From the NCBI GenBank assembly GCA_903888485.1, contig CAISTS010000040.1, positions 1 to 64,000 of the forward strand: a DNA stretch of 64,000 nucleotides, in the 5' to 3' direction. This document shows, in pieces, positions 60,517 to 64,000 of this stretch; the stretch's first letter is position 1; each line of letters begins with the position of its first letter. The position numbers and the translations under genes are program-made. This DNA comes from an uncultured bacterium. Its GTDB lineage: Bacteria; Pseudomonadota; Alphaproteobacteria; Rhodospirillales; Rhodospirillaceae. Below the pieces are notes generated by a model. It saw only the letters and a program-made list of their open reading frames with translations, was not told the DNA's origin and did no database searches.

Positions 60517-62803
60517 ATGCGCATTGCAAAGCCATATCTGCCGACGTTGCTCGCGACCACGTGCTTCGTGGCGGCCAGCGCCGCGCTCGTGCAGCCTGCC
60601 CAAGCCGCCGCGCCCGCCGGTGTGCCCACCGTTGCGGACGGAATCGCCGGCACCGTCACCAGCGCCAAAGGCCCGGAGGCCGGCGTCTGGGTGATCGCCG
60701 AAACCAACGACCTGCCCACGCGTCTGATCAAGATCGTCGTCACCGACGATCAAGGCCGTTTCGTGCTGCCCGAACTGCCGAAGGCGAAGTATGAGGTATG
60801 GGTGCGCGGTTACGGCCTGGTTGACTCAGCCAAGATTCAGGGCGAGCCCGGAAAGAACCTCAATCTGAAGGCCACCGTCGCGCCCGACGCCAAGACCGCG
60901 GCGCAGATCTATCCCGCCAACTACTGGTTCTCATTGATCAAGCCGCCGGCCGAGAGCGAATTTCCCGGAACCGGCGTGAAGGGCAACGGCATCTCGGGGG
61001 CGATGCGCACCCAGCAGATGTGGGTGCAGCATATGAAGCACGGCTGCATCCAGTGTCATCAGCAGGGGGACGTGCCGACGCGCCAGCTGATCGACAACAC
61101 GCCCGAAGGCTGGGGCCGAGCGCATCGTCAAGGCGCGGCCTGACGGCGATCATGTCCTCGGTGACCACGGCAAGGATTTCGCCAACGACATGAGCAACCG
61201 CATGACGCTGTTCGGGCGCGCGCGCGGACTTGAGATGTGGAGCGACTGGACCAAGCGCATCGCCGCGGGCGAGCTGCCGAAGGAAGCGCCGCCGCGCCCC
61301 GCAGGCGTCGAGCGCAATCTCGTCATCACGTCGTGGGATTGGGCCAACGGGCGATACGTGCACGACAACATCTCGACCGACCGCCACAACCCGACGGTCA
61401 ACGCCAACGGACCGATCTACGGCATCATCGGTATGATCGGCTACATCGAGGTACTGCATCCGACCACCGGCAAGCAGGAGGAAATCGCCTATCAGGTGAA
61501 CCTCAACAAGAACGTCGAGCTTCTACCGGGCGACGTCGTGCCGGATGCTTTCCCGCACAACCCGATGCTCGATAAGAAGAACCGCCTATGGATCACCGAC
61601 CTCGGCCGTTACGGCGGTCCGAAGCCCGGTACGCCGCCGCGCCCGAACAAGATGGCCTACTGCACCGACCCGGGCTTCAAGTACGCCAAGTACTGGCCGC
61701 AGCCGGGCACGGCCAGCAACACGGCGGTCATCTACGACCACAATAAAAAGCACATCGAAGGCATTCCGCTGTGCAACGGGCAGCACCATCTGATGATGAA
61801 CGTGAATAATCGCGACATGTATTTCTCGGGCGGCGATAGCCGTGTCGCGAGCTGGGTGGACATCGACGCCTGGGATGCGACCAAGGATCCGACCAAGGCT
61901 TACGGTTGGTGCCCGCTGGTGCTCGATACAAACTCCAAGACCCCGGCGAAAGTCGGCGGCCTTTCCGAAGTATCGATCACGCCCGACCGCACGCAATGGA
62001 ATGAACCCGCCGTCGCCGGCGGCAGCATGCCGATGGGCGATGAAGGCGGCGGAGGTATCGCCGCCGATAAGCCGATCGATCCCAACAAGGACACGCGCAT
62101 CCAGGGCTTCCTCTACGGCATCGATGCCGACCCGAAAACGGGCGCCATGTGGTTCGCGCAGACCGATCCGTTCCCGTCGGGCCTGGTTGCGTTCCATGCC
62201 GGCACCAATCCACCGGAAACCTGCAAGACCGAGATGTATACGGCGCCGAAGATCGACGCCAACAACTACGCCGCCTACATCAATCGCGGTGTTTCGGTGG
62301 ACAGCAAGGGCATCGCTTATGCGTACTACGGCTCGGGCCAGCTCGGCCGCTTCGATCGCACCCAGTGTAAGGTCATGAGCGGTCCGACGATCGCCAAGGG
62401 CCAGCACTGCCCCGAAGGCTGGTCGTTCTTTGATGCGCCCGGTCCGAAGTTCGATGGTGTGAAGGTCGGCACCGCCGACTTCCACTACCTCGGCTGGGTC
62501 GATCTGCATGACACGCTCGGCATGGGTAAGGACATCTCGATCAGCACGGGCACCAACTCGGACTCGCTGTTGGCCTTTGACGATGCGACCAAGAAGTACA
62601 GCGTGCTGCGTGTGCCGTACCCGCGCGGTTTCCACACGCGCGGGCTCGACGGGCGCATTGATGATCCGAAGGCGGGCTGGAAGGGCAAGGGTGTCTACGC
62701 GACTTACGCCTCGCAGCCGGTCTGGCACCAGGAAGGCGGCGAAGACGCTTCCGGTCCGCAGCTGGTGAAGTTCCAGGTGCGTCCGAACCCGCTCGCCTAC
62801 TAA
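60517..62803 (+). pseudogene. Haem-motif propeller-like secreted protein, paralog H (frameshifted)
   Basis: Restored length about 761 residues. The first part (60517 to about 61112) has a signal peptide, regulatory-like domain (GIAGTVTSAKGPEAGVWVIAET) and haem motif CIQCH at 177-181. At the codons for NTPEGW the run TGGGG has one G more than expected. The frame then reads into a TGA at 61141-61143, while the family sequence AERIVKARPDGDHVLGDHGKDF continues in the next frame to TAA 62803. All downstream conserved cysteines (YCTDPG, PLCNGQHH, GWCPLV, ETCKTEM, TQCKVM, QHCPEG) are intact and no other damage is seen. This fits a recent mutation, a homopolymer sequencing error, or programmed slippage. 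It resembles paralog B most (KGxGxTMKTQQMW-like region and QQGD). Confidence 0.8.
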
Positions 62804-62823
62804 GAGCGATCCACCTTGAGATG

Positions 62824-62856
62824 AACCGGCCGCTGAAAGGCGGCCGGTTTTATTTT
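62824..62856. terminator. Bidirectional terminator
   Basis: Ten-base-pair stem aaccggccgc (62824-62833) with gcggccggtt (62840-62849), followed by TTATTTTA. It serves paralog H and abuts the end of the convergent GntR gene. Confidence 0.85.
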
Positions 62857-63511
62857 AGGCGGGCTTCGTCGCGCTGCTCACGCGCTCGAAGGCGTCCATC
62901 AGGTGATGGCGCATGAGTGACGTCGCCTGCGCGTCGTCGCCCGCGATCATCGCCTGCAGGATTTTCTCGTGCTGCTGCCAGACGGCTTCGGACATGCCGG
63001 GGTAGGCGAGCACCTGGCTCATGGCGCGGCGCAGATGATGCCAGTGCAGCCGCATGCTGTCGGCGATCAGCGTGTTGCCGGATAGATCGTAGATGAACGC
63101 ATGGAAGTCGATGTCCGCGGCAAGGCCGCCGCCCGGGTCCTGGCGCGCCACCATGTCGCGCCCGCGGGCGATGATGGCGTTCGCCGCCCCTTTAGCAGCG
63201 TCATCGAGACGCGGGATGGCCAGCGACACAGCTAAAGGTTCCACCGCTGTGCGCAGCTGATAGATCGCCTGGAAAAACTCCGGCTTGATGGCTGTCACGG
63301 TCAGGCCCCGTCGCCCGGTCTGGGCGAGGAAGCCCTGGGCTTTCAGCACCGCCAGCGCATGGGTCACCGGCTGACGCGAGACGTTTAGGCGCGCCGCGAT
63401 CTCCTCCTGGGTCAGGCGCTCGTCGGGCTTGAGCGTGCCGTCGCACAGGGCATTGAGGATCACCTCATAGGCCTGATCGACCAGACTTTTTGGCTGCTGC
63501 AGCGATTCCAT
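62855..63511 (-). CDS. GntR-family transcriptional regulator (FCD domain)
   Basis: Protein of 218 residues from ATG 63511; longer in-frame starts up to 63706 would run through the divergent promoter and the next gene. N-terminal GntR winged helix (about 8-75, LVDQAYEVILNALCDGTLKPDERLTQEEIAARLNVSRQPVTHALAVL) and a C-terminal all-helical FCD domain with the metal-ligand pattern D-x3-H (DIDFHAFIYDLSG) and later histidines (QQHEKIL, MRHHLMDAFE). It probably represses itself and the divergent metallo-hydrolase gene, with a dyad operator between them at 63543-63559. Ligands of FCD regulators are typically carboxylic acids. Confidence 0.9.
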   Translation of the reverse strand: MESLQQPKSLVDQAYEVILNALCDGTLKPDERLTQEEIAARLNVSRQPVTHALAVLKAQGFLAQTGRRGLTVTAIKPEFFQAIYQLRTAVEPLAVSLAIPRLDDAAKGAANAIIARGRDMVARQDPGGGLAADIDFHAFIYDLSGNTLIADSMRLHWHHLRRAMSQVLAYPGMSEAVWQQHEKILQAMIAGDDAQATSLMRHHLMDAFERVSSATKPA

Positions 63512-63542
63512 AAATCCTGCCCTTGACTCCTGGCCCATAGTT

Positions 63543-63559
63543 TTGAATTCTGAATTCAA
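63543..63559. promoter_or_regulatory. GntR operator candidate
   Basis: Perfect dyad TTGAATTC-T-GAATTCAA, 32 bases upstream of the GntR start and 29 bases upstream of the divergent hydrolase start. AT-rich dyads of this kind are typical FCD-GntR operators. Confidence 0.6.
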
Positions 63560-63587
63560 TAAAGTCAAATCATAAGGGGAGGGGCGC

Positions 63588-64000
63588 ATGAGGGTGGCCA
63601 GCGCACTGGCGGCACTTGGCGTGTTGGGGTTGGCGGTGAGCCACGCTGCGTCCGCGCAGACGGCCCCGGCCTGGGCCCAGATTGGCGCCTGCCAGACCTT
63701 GTCCATGGGCGCCGTCGGCGGCCCCGCGCCCGCCGGCGACGTCGCCGTGCTGCGCTATGCCGGCTCCTCCAACTACGAGCTGACCTATCGGGATACGGTG
63801 CTGCTGTTCAACGCCGAGTACACCAAGCGCCTGCCGCCCGCGCGTTCGCTCGGTGTCGAGGAACCACAGCTCACCAAGGCCACCGCCATCTACATCGGCC
63901 ACGGCCACTCCGACCACATGGCCTCGGTGCCCTTCGTCGCGCTGCAGTCAAAAGCGAAAGTCTACGGCGCGAAGCTATCAACCGACGCCGCCCTCGCCAT
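63588..64000 (+). CDS. Secreted metallo-beta-lactamase-fold hydrolase, 3'-truncated by window end
   Basis: ATG 63588 follows AAGGGGAGGGG. The visible 137 residues have a signal peptide (about 1-24, ending ASA-QT), a beta-rich start and the zinc motif GHGHSDHM (about residues 108-115, the HxHxDH signature). It differs from the hydrolase at 18143 in lacking the long N-terminal domain. The gene continues past the window. Divergent from, and probably controlled by, the adjacent GntR regulator. Confidence 0.85.
   Translation, partial: MRVASALAALGVLGLAVSHAASAQTAPAWAQIGACQTLSMGAVGGPAPAGDVAVLRYAGSSNYELTYRDTVLLFNAEYTKRLPPARSLGVEEPQLTKATAIYIGHGHSDHMASVPFVALQSKAKVYGAKLSTDAALA

Overview
The window reads as a gene-dense, GC-rich chromosomal segment of a TonB-receptor-rich proteobacterium, most likely an alphaproteobacterium. 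The lineage pointers are an EcfG-like ECF sigma factor with several GGAAC-N16-CGTT promoters, a bacterial Ku gene followed by a small ribbon-helix-helix-like gene, and a small protein ending in the SFPASDPPS tail common in Alphaproteobacteria. The exact genus cannot be read from the sequence alone.

The dominant feature is a dispersed family of eight paralogous secreted proteins of about 710-763 residues (4257-6548, 13603-15879, 19610-21748, 31949-34210, 34511-36772, 50790-53069, 58036-60309 and the frameshifted 60517-62803). Each has a signal peptide, a carboxypeptidase-regulatory-like beta-sandwich, one c-type haem motif (CxxCH) near residue 170-180, and a long C-terminal region that looks like a beta-propeller with six conserved cysteines and many conserved histidines. 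Most copies sit alone, with their own ribosome binding site and their own terminator. I cannot assign a reaction, and this is the best candidate here for an undescribed system.

Between the paralogs lies catabolic and uptake machinery. 1-3585: the end of a DUF1588/DUF1585 protein, a DUF1552 protein and a COG4315-type secreted repeat protein. 6683-9475: TonB receptor. 9558-13350: aspartyl protease, HpcH/HpaI (CitE-like) aldolase, a broken biotin-carboxylase/MaoC remnant and an aldehyde dehydrogenase. 16084-19555: two truncated gene remnants, an acyl-CoA dehydrogenase and a metallo-beta-lactamase-fold hydrolase. 21832-25060: a glycosyltransferase-like protein, then a kinase-like phosphotransferase and an acyl-CoA dehydrogenase resembling the LvaA/LvaC (ACAD10/11) pair. 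26790-31780: tannase-family esterase, nitroreductase, TonB receptor. 36941-40450: lectin-like protein and a two-subunit periplasmic molybdenum hydroxylase. 43978-50188: second tannase-family esterase, short TonB receptor, CoA ligase and IclR regulator. 53183-57698: DsbA-fold isomerase, quinone oxidoreductase, flavin monooxygenase and a second DUF1552 protein. 62855-64000: GntR regulator divergent from a metallo-hydrolase. Together these suggest outer-membrane import of an ester-linked or aromatic substrate, periplasmic oxidation, and CoA-dependent breakdown; the substrate is inferred only in broad class.

A second theme is general stress. The sigma factor gene (25750-26373) lies between two genes with exact EcfG-type promoters, a third exact site precedes the Ku operon (42204-41090), and a one-mismatch site precedes two small stress-type proteins (43480-43887).

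A third theme is damage: a 5'-truncated gene behind a perfect 36-bp palindrome, two fused gene remnants (11531-11807 and 16084-16528), and single-base frameshifts in an isoaspartyl peptidase and in the eighth paralog. Genome decay and assembly or sequencing error are both possible.
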